This document shows positions 34,215-42,901 of a stretch of DNA of 64,000 bases, piece after piece (the first letter of the stretch is position 1; each line of letters begins with the position of its first letter). Source of the stretch: Sphingobacterium micropteri (GTDB lineage: Bacteria > Bacteroidota > Bacteroidia > Sphingobacteriales > Sphingobacteriaceae); assembly GCF_014692515.1 (NCBI RefSeq), contig NZ_JACOIK010000003.1, forward strand, positions 248,001 to 312,000. The letters are read 5' to 3'. The translations under genes and the position numbers were made by a program. The notes under the pieces were generated by a model. The model saw only the letters and a list, made by a program, of their open reading frames with translations. It was not told where the DNA came from and made no database searches.

Positions 34215-34643
34215 ATGGAAGATTTTAAACAAAAATTTGATATCGTCAACCTAACCATAAAAACGATAGGTTCATGGATTATTAGCTTACGTCCAGTGCA
34301 GGTTACTATTGGTTCTTTAGTATTATCGTTAGATAGAGCATGTCATGATATAGGGGATTTGACAAATAGCGAGTCGCAAGAACTAGGTCTGGCGTTCAAA
34401 GCTATAAAAGAAGTTTATGCCAAAACTTTTTCGCCGGACAAAGTCAACTATTTGTTACTTATGATGGTAGATAAACAGGTTCATTTTCATGTTATACCGC
34501 GGTATGAAAGGGAGGTGACATTTAAAGATCAACATTTTCGAGATGAACACTGGCCAAAACCGGCAAATGTACTGTCGACGTCGAACTTCGGCGATCAACT
34601 CTTAATGGAGTTAAAGGAGTATATGAAGGAGGCTTATGTATAA
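34215..34643 (+). CDS. HIT-family nucleotide hydrolase/transferase
   Basis: This 142-residue HIT-family protein shows RACHDIGDLTNSESQELGL in the N-terminal half and the histidine triad region KQVHFHVIPRYEREVTF. The usual HxHxH is QxHxH here. The central His, normally the nucleophile, is retained and the first His is Gln. HIT proteins act on nucleoside phosphates or phosphoramidates. It overlaps the LicD gene by 8 bases and follows the cytidylyltransferase by 2, so all three are co-translated and presumably work in one pathway. Confidence 0.82.
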   Translation: MEDFKQKFDIVNLTIKTIGSWIISLRPVQVTIGSLVLSLDRACHDIGDLTNSESQELGLAFKAIKEVYAKTFSPDKVNYLLLMMVDKQVHFHVIPRYEREVTFKDQHFRDEHWPKPANVLSTSNFGDQLLMELKEYMKEAYV

Positions 34644-35514
34644 ACAAAAAATTGTAGGTGTTTTTCGTGCATTCATTAAAATTTGTGAAGAGCATGATCT
34701 ACAATACTTCTGTCATGGAGGTACAGCTATTGGCGTCGTGCGTCACCAAGGATTGATCCCTTGGGACGATGATATTGATGTACTGATGCCCAGACCGGAT
34801 TATGAGAAGTTTCTATCGTTGTTTCCGCAACTCGAGCAGAAGGAGTACGAGTTAATCATACCAGGTCGCCCCCCCTCATACTACTTGCCGTTCGCCAAAA
34901 TGTGCGACAAAAATACAACGTTGTTGGAATTTAAACATGTTCCTTGTGTACTCGGTGCTTTTGTAGACATATTCCCCTTGGATGGGGCATCCAATGAAAG
35001 GGAGAAACGTGCTGCAGATTGGTTGCTTTTTAGACGTATCGCTAATAAATTGATGATTTTGCCCAAGTCCGCCAAAGCAAACTTTGCTTGGTTATTTAAA
35101 CGCTTGTCTAAATTTCAGTTGCGAACGGCTATAAATGAAATTTCCTGTGCTTTTGGCAAAAAGAGGAAGTATAAAAAAGTCAACGAGCAGCTCCACTATA
35201 TCATGACCCGTCACGAATATAGCAAAGCAGAATATGTAGGAAGCTATGGAAGCCAGTTTGGTATTAAAGCTTTTTGGCCTAAATCGTGGTTTGATGGTGT
35301 TGTAATGATGTCTTTTGAAGGAATTGAGGTTCGTTTACCAGTAGGATATGATCAATTATTAACACAGGTGTACGGCGACTATATGCAGTTGCCGCCTAAA
35401 AATCAGAGAGGGTCGCATCATAATGTAGCATATCTCAATTTGGAAGAACGAAAGAGTGTAGAGGAAGTTTACCAAGAACTGAATAAGAAAAAAAGGTTGA
35501 ATAGTCTATTATGA
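34636..35514 (+). CDS. LicD-family phosphotransferase
   Basis: The 292-residue protein carries the LicD signature CHGGTAIGVVRHQGLIPWDD followed by DIDVLMPRPDYEKF. LicD proteins transfer phosphorylcholine or related groups from CDP-activated donors to glycans. The cytidylyltransferase two genes upstream could supply such a donor. The start overlaps the HIT gene by 8 bases and the stop overlaps the next start (ATGA). The group transferred is unknown; choline-uptake and choline-kinase genes are not visible nearby. Confidence 0.9.
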   Translation: MYKQKIVGVFRAFIKICEEHDLQYFCHGGTAIGVVRHQGLIPWDDDIDVLMPRPDYEKFLSLFPQLEQKEYELIIPGRPPSYYLPFAKMCDKNTTLLEFKHVPCVLGAFVDIFPLDGASNEREKRAADWLLFRRIANKLMILPKSAKANFAWLFKRLSKFQLRTAINEISCAFGKKRKYKKVNEQLHYIMTRHEYSKAEYVGSYGSQFGIKAFWPKSWFDGVVMMSFEGIEVRLPVGYDQLLTQVYGDYMQLPPKNQRGSHHNVAYLNLEERKSVEEVYQELNKKKRLNSLL

Positions 35515-36443
35515 AAAAGATACCGGTTGTTTTTTGCTTTGATGATAATTTGCTCATACCTGCCGGGGTAAGTATAACTTCGTTATTGGAAAATGCCGAT
35601 TCTAATACGTTCTATGATATTTTTATTCTACACGATGATCAGGCTATCTATCCTGCATCAGGATTTTTAGAACGTCTTTATGAGCGATACAAGAACACAA
35701 AAATTACCTACAGAAGTGTGGGCAATCAATTTCGTGATGCTTTTGAAATCAGAGGAATTACAATACCTGCTTATTATCGGCTATTGATTCCTGATCTTAT
35801 TCCAGAATACGATAAGATCATGTACCATGACGTGGATGTTATTTTTAGACATGATCTCTCTGATATATACGAAAAAACAGATATGTCAGATTACTATATG
35901 GCCGGAGTTCTGTCTCCGGGACTTTTCAATAAAAAGGTGACCGAACGGCGGGTTGGTCTCGGGCTTGATCCAAGAAACTATATTCTCTCGGGTAATTTGA
36001 TACTTAATTCAGCTTTACTTAGAGAGGATAAAGTAGTTTTTAGATTTAAAGAAGAAGCAAAAAATAACCATGTGCATCAAGATATGGATGTTATAAATTT
36101 AGTTTGTAAAGGAAAGGTTAAAATATTGTCTCCTATATTTTGCGGAACAATTGAGCTGTTCAAACTCGCTATACATAAAACTAAGCAATCAGTATATAAT
36201 TTAGAAGAATTACATGATATGCAACAACAAGGTATAATACATTATAATGGACCTAAGCCTTGGAAGAGTTGGTGTCCTAATTTTGATATCTGGTGGGAAT
36301 ATCATAGAAAATCGATTTATTATGATTCGAAATTCTATTTTAACTTTTTCTATGATAAGCTGGAAGAATATGACCGATTATCACTTTGGCAACGTGTGAA
36401 ACTACTCGTCCGTTATTTTAAAACTCGTGGTATAAAAAAATAG
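35511..36443 (+). CDS. GT8-family glycosyltransferase
   Basis: The 310-residue protein opens IPVVFCFDDNLLIPAGVSIT and has a DxD motif in IMYHDVDVIFRHDLS, then NLILNSALLRED and HYNGPKPWKSW. This is the GT8 layout, which typically uses UDP-galactose or UDP-glucose with retention. It begins at the ATGA overlapping the LicD stop. The C-terminal part (residues 250-310) is basic and aromatic and may touch the membrane. The sugar is unknown. Confidence 0.9.
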   Translation: MKKIPVVFCFDDNLLIPAGVSITSLLENADSNTFYDIFILHDDQAIYPASGFLERLYERYKNTKITYRSVGNQFRDAFEIRGITIPAYYRLLIPDLIPEYDKIMYHDVDVIFRHDLSDIYEKTDMSDYYMAGVLSPGLFNKKVTERRVGLGLDPRNYILSGNLILNSALLREDKVVFRFKEEAKNNHVHQDMDVINLVCKGKVKILSPIFCGTIELFKLAIHKTKQSVYNLEELHDMQQQGIIHYNGPKPWKSWCPNFDIWWEYHRKSIYYDSKFYFNFFYDKLEEYDRLSLWQRVKLLVRYFKTRGIKK

Positions 36444-36445
36444 AA

Positions 36446-37432
36446 ATGAATAAATTAGTTTCTATTATCGTACCCGTTTACAATGTAGAAAAACATGTGG
36501 AGAAATGCGTCCGCTCATTATTGGAACAGACATATCCATATATAGAATATATAATTGTGGATGATGCGTCGCCTGACGACAGTATGCATATTATTAGAAA
36601 TCTTGCCGTAGCGTTTCCGGCAAGAAAAGATCAATTGAAATATATAGGTCACGAGAAAAATAAAGGCTTACCGGCAGCGAGAAACTCCGGGCTTGCTATA
36701 GCAAAAGGCCATTATATATTCCATTGTGACAGTGATGATTGGTTGGACCCGATGATGATTGCCGATATGGTGACAGAATTGGAAACAAATGAGGCAGATA
36801 TTGTATACACAGATTTCTTTCTCTCTTTTAATCGAAATGAACGTTACATGAAGCAACCAGAATGTAACGGTTCTGATGCTTGTATACGAAGTATGTTAAG
36901 TGGAAGTATGAAGTTTAATGTTTGGAATAAGCTTGTAAAAAGGCATTTGTACATGGATAATAATATTTTCTTTCCGTCAGAGCATTGTATGGGAGAGGAT
37001 ATGACAATGATAAAACTTTTTTGTCACACACAAAAGATTGCTTATATACCACGTGCATATTACCATTATACACAAACAAATCCGAATGCTTTCACCAAAC
37101 AAATGTCCCAAAAACAACTGGATGATGTGCGTTTTAATACTGACAACCTTGTCGCTTATTTAAAGACTTGTTTTGGGAATCAAGAATATTGGCAAGAAGT
37201 GAATTTCTTTAAACTAAATATCAAACTCCGTCTTTTGATCTCAATGGACAATAACTCGTATGTTTTGTGGCGAGATTGGTTCCCTGAAGCAAATGATTAT
37301 ATCTCCATAAACCCGGATTTTTCTTTTCGTATCAAACTTATTCAATATGCCGCGTATTATAGACAGGATTGGTTTGTGAAATTGTATAATTTTTTGATAG
37401 TCAGATTTGTATATGGAGTTATCTATCGATAG
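36446..37432 (+). CDS. GT2-family glycosyltransferase
   Basis: The 328-residue GT-A enzyme opens VSIIVPVYNVEKHVEKCVRS. It has VDDASPDDS, the NKGLPAARNSGLAIAKG block and the DxD-type CDSDDWLDP. It resembles the GT2 at 32807 in length and block order. The C-terminal region contains FHCHTQKIAYIPRAYYHYTQ-like acceptor-side motifs. It overlaps the polymerase gene start and should add one sugar of the repeat unit. Confidence 0.92.
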   Translation: MNKLVSIIVPVYNVEKHVEKCVRSLLEQTYPYIEYIIVDDASPDDSMHIIRNLAVAFPARKDQLKYIGHEKNKGLPAARNSGLAIAKGHYIFHCDSDDWLDPMMIADMVTELETNEADIVYTDFFLSFNRNERYMKQPECNGSDACIRSMLSGSMKFNVWNKLVKRHLYMDNNIFFPSEHCMGEDMTMIKLFCHTQKIAYIPRAYYHYTQTNPNAFTKQMSQKQLDDVRFNTDNLVAYLKTCFGNQEYWQEVNFFKLNIKLRLLISMDNNSYVLWRDWFPEANDYISINPDFSFRIKLIQYAAYYRQDWFVKLYNFLIVRFVYGVIYR

Positions 37433-38726
37433 TAGGCCACGTTATGAAGATAGGACTGTCTCGGGTATTAATGCTTGGGTATCTTATTTTTTTCTGATGA
37501 TAATTGTAAGTTGTTATTTCTTTCCTTTTGAATTTACATTTCTTCCCAAAGGATTGAATACCAAGATTATATTAGCCGGATTAGGCGTTCCGATTTTAGC
37601 ATTTAACAGTATTTATCAACGTGGAATTTGGTTATCTGTAGAATTGATTCCGGCCATTTTGTTGGCATTGGTATTTAGTCTTATTGGGTATATCTCAGTT
37701 GATGTCAACAAGACGAATGATTACACATATGCAAATTACTTGATTTCTTTTGCGACATGGCTTCTCGGGGCTTATACGGTGTGTTCTATTTTGAGAAAGG
37801 TACATGGTTATCTTAATTTTGATCTTTTAATAAATTATCTAATAGCTGTTTCTATAGTACAGTGTTCTTTGGCGTTGGCTATCGACAATATCGTATCGTT
37901 AAAAAATTTTATTGATACCTATATTTCTCAAGATACCGTAGCAGATGTGGAATTTTTGAATAAAGTAGACCGGTTGTATGGAATCGGAGCAGCTTTGGAT
38001 GTGGCAGGAACTCGTTTTTCAATAGTACTTATTGGTTTGGTGACTGTTCTACATAGGTCTAAAGAGAAATACGAGAGCATATCAATTATTGCTTTATATT
38101 GGATTGCGTTCGTAGCAATAGCCGTAATAGGCAATATGATTTCACGAACAACCACGGTTGGTGTACTCTTTGCTCTGCTGTATTTATTGTTAAGTTTTGA
38201 TGTGTTAAATCAGGAGGTTTCGTTTAAGAATGTCAAATCTTGGGCTACAATACTGGGAGTTACTTTCATTCTTGTCGTTGTAGCAATGTATTTTTATAGA
38301 ACAGATGAAAATATACGAGGGTTACTGCGCTTTGGTTTCGAAGGATTCTTTAACTGGGTGGAAAAAGGAAAATGGACCACTAGTTCGACAGAGCGGTTGA
38401 ACACCGTAATGTGGATATGGCCTGACGTTCATGATTATAGAACTTGGTTGATAGGCAAAGCTACTTTCGATAATTGGTATGTCGTCGGAACGGATATCGG
38501 GTATTGTCGGTTCATTTTTTATTCAGGTTTACTAGGATTAATCACGTTCTCTTTATTTTTTGTTTACAATGCTTGGATGGGCATTAGAAAATTTCCATGC
38601 CATAAACTTTTCTTTATATTGTTATTGGCGCTAGGCTTTATTATTTGGTTAAAAGTATCGACCGACCTTTTTTTGATATATTCCCTCTTTTATTTTTTGG
38701 ATAAAGATGAAGGGAGTGTGGTATGA
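37413..38726 (+). CDS. Wzy-like O-antigen/exopolysaccharide polymerase
   Basis: The protein is 437 residues from the ATG at 37413; a TTG two codons earlier is possible. It has about 10-12 hydrophobic segments and a large periplasmic loop near residues 310-350 (FFNWVEKGKWTTSSTERLN, then WPDVHDYRTWLIGKATFDNW). This layout, with little primary sequence conservation, is typical of Wzy polymerases and O-antigen ligases. It overlaps the previous GT2 gene by 20 bases and the next gene by 4. A ligase is the alternative, but the Wzx/Wza/Wzc context favours a polymerase. Confidence 0.8.
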   Translation: MELSIDSRPRYEDRTVSGINAWVSYFFLMIIVSCYFFPFEFTFLPKGLNTKIILAGLGVPILAFNSIYQRGIWLSVELIPAILLALVFSLIGYISVDVNKTNDYTYANYLISFATWLLGAYTVCSILRKVHGYLNFDLLINYLIAVSIVQCSLALAIDNIVSLKNFIDTYISQDTVADVEFLNKVDRLYGIGAALDVAGTRFSIVLIGLVTVLHRSKEKYESISIIALYWIAFVAIAVIGNMISRTTTVGVLFALLYLLLSFDVLNQEVSFKNVKSWATILGVTFILVVVAMYFYRTDENIRGLLRFGFEGFFNWVEKGKWTTSSTERLNTVMWIWPDVHDYRTWLIGKATFDNWYVVGTDIGYCRFIFYSGLLGLITFSLFFVYNAWMGIRKFPCHKLFFILLLALGFIIWLKVSTDLFLIYSLFYFLDKDEGSVV

Positions 38727-39850
38727 AGATAGTCTACTGCATACTAGGCACGTTTAACTCCGGCGGTATGGAGCGGGTATTAGCAAACAAGGCAAATTAT
38801 CTGGTTGCGCAAGGTTACGAAGTTTCTATTATTACCACTGATCAACAACAACGAAAACCTTATTTTTCACTGAATACTGCTATTTCGTTGTACGATTTGG
38901 GTATTGACTATACCGAAAGCAACGACCAAGGTGTATGGAAGAAAATAATCTCCTATTCCATAAAACAAAGACTGCATAAAAAGCGATTGACCGAGCTGTT
39001 AAAAGATTTGAAAGCAGATGTCGTGGTGTCGATGTTCGACCATGACGTTTCACTTCTTCATCGTATTCAAGATGGGAGTAAGAAAGTGCTGGAAATTCAT
39101 TTTTCTCGTTTTAAGCGTTTGCAATACAGTCGGAAGGGTATATGGAGAGTTGTAGATTTTATGCATAGTAGGCAAGATCTACGGTTAGCAAAACAATATG
39201 ATCGCTTCGTAGTATTGACTGAAGAAGACCGAGGCTACTGGGGTGACCTCCCCAACATAACGGTTATTCCTAATGCAAACAGCTTTGTGCCTCGCTGCCA
39301 AGTAGATGTAACAATGAAACGTGCTATCGCCGTCGGACGCTATGATTATCAGAAAGGTTTCGATGAGCTCATTACAATATGGAGGGAAGTATATAAAAAG
39401 CAGCCCGACTGGAAACTGGATATTTTCGGACATGGGCCAATGGAAGATCAACTTTTGTCACAGATTCGTCAGCTCGGACTAGAAAATGTGGTGCGCTTAT
39501 GTCCGCCTGTGAAGGATATCGAAAAGGAATATTGTCAAAGCGGTTTTTTAGTGATGACCTCCCGATATGAAGGCCTGCCGATGACATTATTGGAGGCGCA
39601 GGCTTGCGGCCTTCCCATGGTGGCTTATGCTTGTAAATGCGGTCCGAGCGATCTTATTCAGAATGATCGTAATGGTTTTTTGGTGGAAGAAGGCGATCGT
39701 GAGACGATGGTGATACGAATTACAGAGCTGATCGAAAGCGAGAACTTGCGAACTGAAATGGGATTGAATGCAAAGAAAATGTCAGAAAAATTTTCGCAAG
39801 AGAAAGTAATGCAGCAATGGTTGGAGTTGTTTAATCTCTTGGCTATATGA
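38723..39850 (+). CDS. GT4-family glycosyltransferase
   Basis: The 375-residue GT-B enzyme opens YCILGTFNSGGMERVLANKA, has the donor-binding block AVGRYDYQKGFDELITIW and the ER-type EX7E motif in TSRYEGLPMTLLEAQACGLP. It starts in the ATGA overlap of the polymerase stop. The two motif sets mark a retaining GT4 transferase that adds one sugar to the lipid-linked unit. The sugar is unknown. Confidence 0.92.
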   Translation: MKIVYCILGTFNSGGMERVLANKANYLVAQGYEVSIITTDQQQRKPYFSLNTAISLYDLGIDYTESNDQGVWKKIISYSIKQRLHKKRLTELLKDLKADVVVSMFDHDVSLLHRIQDGSKKVLEIHFSRFKRLQYSRKGIWRVVDFMHSRQDLRLAKQYDRFVVLTEEDRGYWGDLPNITVIPNANSFVPRCQVDVTMKRAIAVGRYDYQKGFDELITIWREVYKKQPDWKLDIFGHGPMEDQLLSQIRQLGLENVVRLCPPVKDIEKEYCQSGFLVMTSRYEGLPMTLLEAQACGLPMVAYACKCGPSDLIQNDRNGFLVEEGDRETMVIRITELIESENLRTEMGLNAKKMSEKFSQEKVMQQWLELFNLLAI

Positions 39851-40971
39851 AGACGATAGTGGTTTCCGCGGTAAACATTGTAGAGGCTGGTCCATTGACT
39901 ATATTAAGGGACTGTCTCTCTGCTCTGTCACGGTGGGTAGCCGATCGAAGAGAGGAATATAGAGTAATTGCTATAGTCTATAAAAAAGAACTGGCAGATT
40001 TTCCATATCTCGAATATATAGAAACACAGTGGCCTAAAAAGCGGTGGATAAATAGATTATGGTATGAATATGTTTCGTTGAAACAGATATCCAAAACCAT
40101 TGGTCCGGTTTACCTTTGGTTCTCCCTACATGACACGACGCCGAATGTAATCGCAGAACACAGAGCCGTGTATTGCCACAATGCTTTGTTTAGTTATCGC
40201 TGGAAGTTGCAGGACTTGTTTTTTGCACCCAAAATGGCTGCGTTAGCGATGTTGACGAAATTTATATATCGACCGAATATATATAGGAACCAATACCTAG
40301 TTGTGCAACAAGAATGGTTTAGGAAGGCCATGAGCAAGATGTTTGACATCCCGCAGAATAAAATAATTGTTGCGCCACCGACGCTGTCAAATTTTGGAGA
40401 GGCACAATCGACCAAGGCGGTATCGGGAAAGACAACATCATTTATTTATGCCGCTTCTCCGAATAAGCACAAAAATTTTGAGATCATTTGTAAGGCGGTG
40501 GATATATTGAATAATCAACACAACCTGAACGACTTTAAGGTCTATGTTACTCTTCTGGGAAATGAAAATAGATATGCTAAATGGTTACATAAAAATTGGG
40601 GTAGACTGGCATCTCTCCAATTCGTTGGATTTTTATCAAAGGAACGGTTACAAGGCTATTACGAGGAATGTGATTGTCTTATTTTCCCATCGAAAGCGGA
40701 ATCATGGGGTTTACCCATTTCGGAATTTGCGGTATACAATAAGTATATGCTACTCGCTGATATGCCTTATACCCATGAAACGGCAGGAGATAGTCAGCAT
40801 ACTGCTTTTTTTGATCCAGATAAACCGGAGGCATTGGCAAAATTGATGATGCGGCTTATCAAGGGAGAAGAGCAAGCGTTCAAGCCTGTGCCGGTTGCGG
40901 TTATGGCGGAACCGATAGCAAATGATTGGTCCGACCTGTTTTGTAAGCTTTTAGATACCGTAAATATTTAG
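39847..40971 (+). CDS. GT4-family glycosyltransferase, divergent
   Basis: The 374-residue protein opens VVSAVNIVEAGPLTILRDCL and has the donor-domain block SFIYAASPNKHKNFEIICKA and the motif FPSKAESWGLPISEFAVYNK. It is more divergent than its neighbours but keeps the GT4 E...E arrangement. It overlaps both the preceding and the neighbouring genes in the usual ATGA manner or by a few bases. It should add one sugar to the exopolysaccharide repeat. Confidence 0.85.
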   Translation: MKTIVVSAVNIVEAGPLTILRDCLSALSRWVADRREEYRVIAIVYKKELADFPYLEYIETQWPKKRWINRLWYEYVSLKQISKTIGPVYLWFSLHDTTPNVIAEHRAVYCHNALFSYRWKLQDLFFAPKMAALAMLTKFIYRPNIYRNQYLVVQQEWFRKAMSKMFDIPQNKIIVAPPTLSNFGEAQSTKAVSGKTTSFIYAASPNKHKNFEIICKAVDILNNQHNLNDFKVYVTLLGNENRYAKWLHKNWGRLASLQFVGFLSKERLQGYYEECDCLIFPSKAESWGLPISEFAVYNKYMLLADMPYTHETAGDSQHTAFFDPDKPEALAKLMMRLIKGEEQAFKPVPVAVMAEPIANDWSDLFCKLLDTVNI

Positions 40972-40975
40972 GAAG

Positions 40976-42091
40976 ATGAACATACTACAGTTAGGAAAAT
41001 TTTATCCCATTCGGGGCGGTGTAGAAAAGGTAATGTACGACCTCACGCTGGGTTTGTCGGAACGGAGGGTACGTTGTGACATGCTCTGTGCGTCGACGGA
41101 GAATTATCCGGCGGAAACGATCGAGTTGAACGACTTTGGAAGTGTTATGGTGATGCATACACAAATCAAACTTGCTGCAACCATGTTGGCCCCGGCTATG
41201 ATCTTTACACTTCGCCGGATTGCCAAGTATTACGATATCATCCATATCCATCATCCTGATCCGATGGCATCCTTGGCGTTATTCCTTTCAGGATACAAGG
41301 GAAAAGTGGTGCTGCATTGGCACTCGGATATACTGAAACAAAAGGCGTTATTGAAACTCTATACACCTTTACAAAACTGGCTTATCAAAAGAGCAGACAG
41401 CATTGTTGGTACGACACCAGTGTATGTAGCCGAATCACCGTTTCTCCAAAAGGTTCAGCATAAGGTGGACTATATCCCCATAGGAGTGTTGCCGATAGTG
41501 GCGTCGTCGGAAAAGGTTGTCGCGATTCGAGAGCGGTATAAAGGTAAGCACTTGATTTTTTCGTTGGGCCGTTTAGTGGACTATAAAGGGTATGAATATT
41601 TAATTCGGGCAGCTAGCTGCCTAGATGGTGGTTTCCATATCGTTATTGGTGGGAAAGGACCTTTACAAGAATCATTAAGCGCATTGATCGCGGAGTTGGA
41701 GGTGGAAGATCGGGTGACCTTGTTGGGCTTTTTGCCGGATGAGGAAGTACCAACGTATTATGCCGCTGCGGATATATTTTGTTTGAGTTCCGTTTGGAAA
41801 ACGGAGGCCTTTGCCATTGTGCAGATTGAAGCGATGTCCTGTGGGACACCTATCGTATCAACGCATATTCCCGGTTCGGGCGTAAGCTGGGTGAATCAGG
41901 GTGGTGTGTCTGGTTTGGTGGTGGAAAGAGAGAATCCGGAAGCATTGGCGGAGGCGTTTAAAAAAATAGCAGCTGATCCGGTGTTGAAAAAGCAATTGTC
42001 GGAAGGAAGCCGAAAGCGTTATGAAACCTATTTTACGCGTGATAAGATGGTGAAGAAGAGTTTGGAAGTGTATAATGAAGTTTGTGTATGA
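40976..42091 (+). CDS. GT4-family glycosyltransferase
   Basis: The 371-residue protein opens MNILQLGKFYPIRGGVEKVM and has LHWHSDILKQKALLKLYTPL, the donor block FSLGRLVDYKGYEYLIRAA and EAFAIVQIEAMSCGTPIVST. These mark a canonical retaining GT4 enzyme. It is the last glycosyltransferase of the locus and its stop overlaps the start of the peptidase-like gene, so it is translationally coupled to the following cassette. Confidence 0.93.
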   Translation: MNILQLGKFYPIRGGVEKVMYDLTLGLSERRVRCDMLCASTENYPAETIELNDFGSVMVMHTQIKLAATMLAPAMIFTLRRIAKYYDIIHIHHPDPMASLALFLSGYKGKVVLHWHSDILKQKALLKLYTPLQNWLIKRADSIVGTTPVYVAESPFLQKVQHKVDYIPIGVLPIVASSEKVVAIRERYKGKHLIFSLGRLVDYKGYEYLIRAASCLDGGFHIVIGGKGPLQESLSALIAELEVEDRVTLLGFLPDEEVPTYYAAADIFCLSSVWKTEAFAIVQIEAMSCGTPIVSTHIPGSGVSWVNQGGVSGLVVERENPEALAEAFKKIAADPVLKKQLSEGSRKRYETYFTRDKMVKKSLEVYNEVCV

Positions 42092-42546
42092 AAGCGCCGG
42101 TACGCCAGACAAAAACACTTCCGAACGCCTGGTATTTTGAGCAAGTGATCAACACCTTAGCGCAGGGTAAAAACGTGAAAATACCGGTGAGAGGGGATAG
42201 TATGCGGCCTTTTTTGGTGGATGGAGATGTTGTAGAGCTTCATGCGCTGATCGGCAAAATGCCAAAACGAGGGAGTATAGTATTAGCATATTATAATGAG
42301 AGATATGTATTGCATCGCGTGGTACGCCGAAAAGAATGTAGGATTTGGATGACAGGCGACGGAAATATAGGACAGATAGAACAGGTGACGGAGGCCGATG
42401 TCCGCGCGATCGTATATAAGGCCTTCCGTGGCAATCGTAGCTGGATGTGTGATACCGCTGTGCGGCGTTGGATCGGCATTATCTGGTTTGGATTAAGGCC
42501 ATGGCGAAGGGTTTGGAACAAGATTTTAAAAGTTATATACATATGA
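42088..42546 (+). CDS. S24/S26-type peptidase of ER-type Ser-His class, soluble
   Basis: The 152-residue protein starts at the ATG within the ATGA overlap of the GT4 stop. Ser38 in PVRGDSMRPFLVDGD matches the nucleophile box of signal peptidase I and LexA-like proteases. His76 in YVLHRVVRR matches the ER/SipW-type general base (usual pattern THRVV) instead of the bacterial Lys. TGDGN (89-93) matches the conserved GDxN box. No clear transmembrane helix is present, unlike real signal peptidases. Next to PqqD, nucleotidyltransferase, ABC exporter and HprK genes, it could be the leader peptidase of a modified peptide. Confidence 0.85.
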   Translation: MKAPVRQTKTLPNAWYFEQVINTLAQGKNVKIPVRGDSMRPFLVDGDVVELHALIGKMPKRGSIVLAYYNERYVLHRVVRRKECRIWMTGDGNIGQIEQVTEADVRAIVYKAFRGNRSWMCDTAVRRWIGIIWFGLRPWRRVWNKILKVIYI

Positions 42547-42600
42547 TATATCCATGATTGCAAAACACAAATACGAAAAAAAATAATCTGGATATTCCAT

Positions 42601-42633
42601 ATGGCCATTGAAAAACAAATTATATACATATGA
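42601..42633 (+). CDS. Possible 10-codon leader peptide coupled to the PqqD gene
   Basis: ATG at 42601 opens MAIEKQIIYI and stops with TGA overlapping the ATG of the PqqD gene (ATGA at 42630-42633). A similar micro-frame (MIAKHKYEKK) lies at 42554-42586. They fill the only real gap within the cassette. They may tune translation of the PqqD gene, or may be chance frames. Confidence 0.25.
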   Translation: MAIEKQIIYI

Positions 42634-42899
42634 AATTACGGACAGATTTAATTCTTAGACGTTTAGGCCGTGAATATATAATCGTAGAGCCTGGACAGGA
42701 TATGGTGGATATGTCGAAGGTATTTACATTTAATGATACGGCTGTTTTGATATGGGAGCGTTTACAAGGTCGGGAATTTACCTTGGAAACGGTGGTAGGC
42801 GTCCTATTGGAAAACTACGACGTGAAAGAAGATATAGCCAGACGGGACGCGTTTGCGCTGCTACAGACTTTTAAAGAACACGGTTTACTTACGGAATAG
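42630..42899 (+). CDS. PqqD-family peptide-binding (RRE-type) protein
   Basis: The 89-residue protein has the PqqD winged-helix layout. It opens with a beta-hairpin (LRRLGREYIIVEPGQDMVDM). Then come VFTFNDTAVLIWERLQGREF, with its conserved N/D-x-T-x-x-x-I-W core, and a helical end (LETVVGVLLENYDVKEDIAR and ALLQTFKEHGLL). PqqD domains bind the leader of ribosomal peptides and present it to modifying enzymes. It lies 2 bases before the nucleotidyltransferase gene. It should be the targeting part of the cassette, but no leader peptide was found nearby. Confidence 0.9.
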   Translation: MKLRTDLILRRLGREYIIVEPGQDMVDMSKVFTFNDTAVLIWERLQGREFTLETVVGVLLENYDVKEDIARRDAFALLQTFKEHGLLTE

Positions 42900-42901
42900 C
42901 G

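Noticed and set aside
42088..42546. Normal bacterial signal peptidase I
   Set aside because: The base residue is His, not Lys, and there is no membrane anchor. It is also too small and embedded in a specialised cassette.
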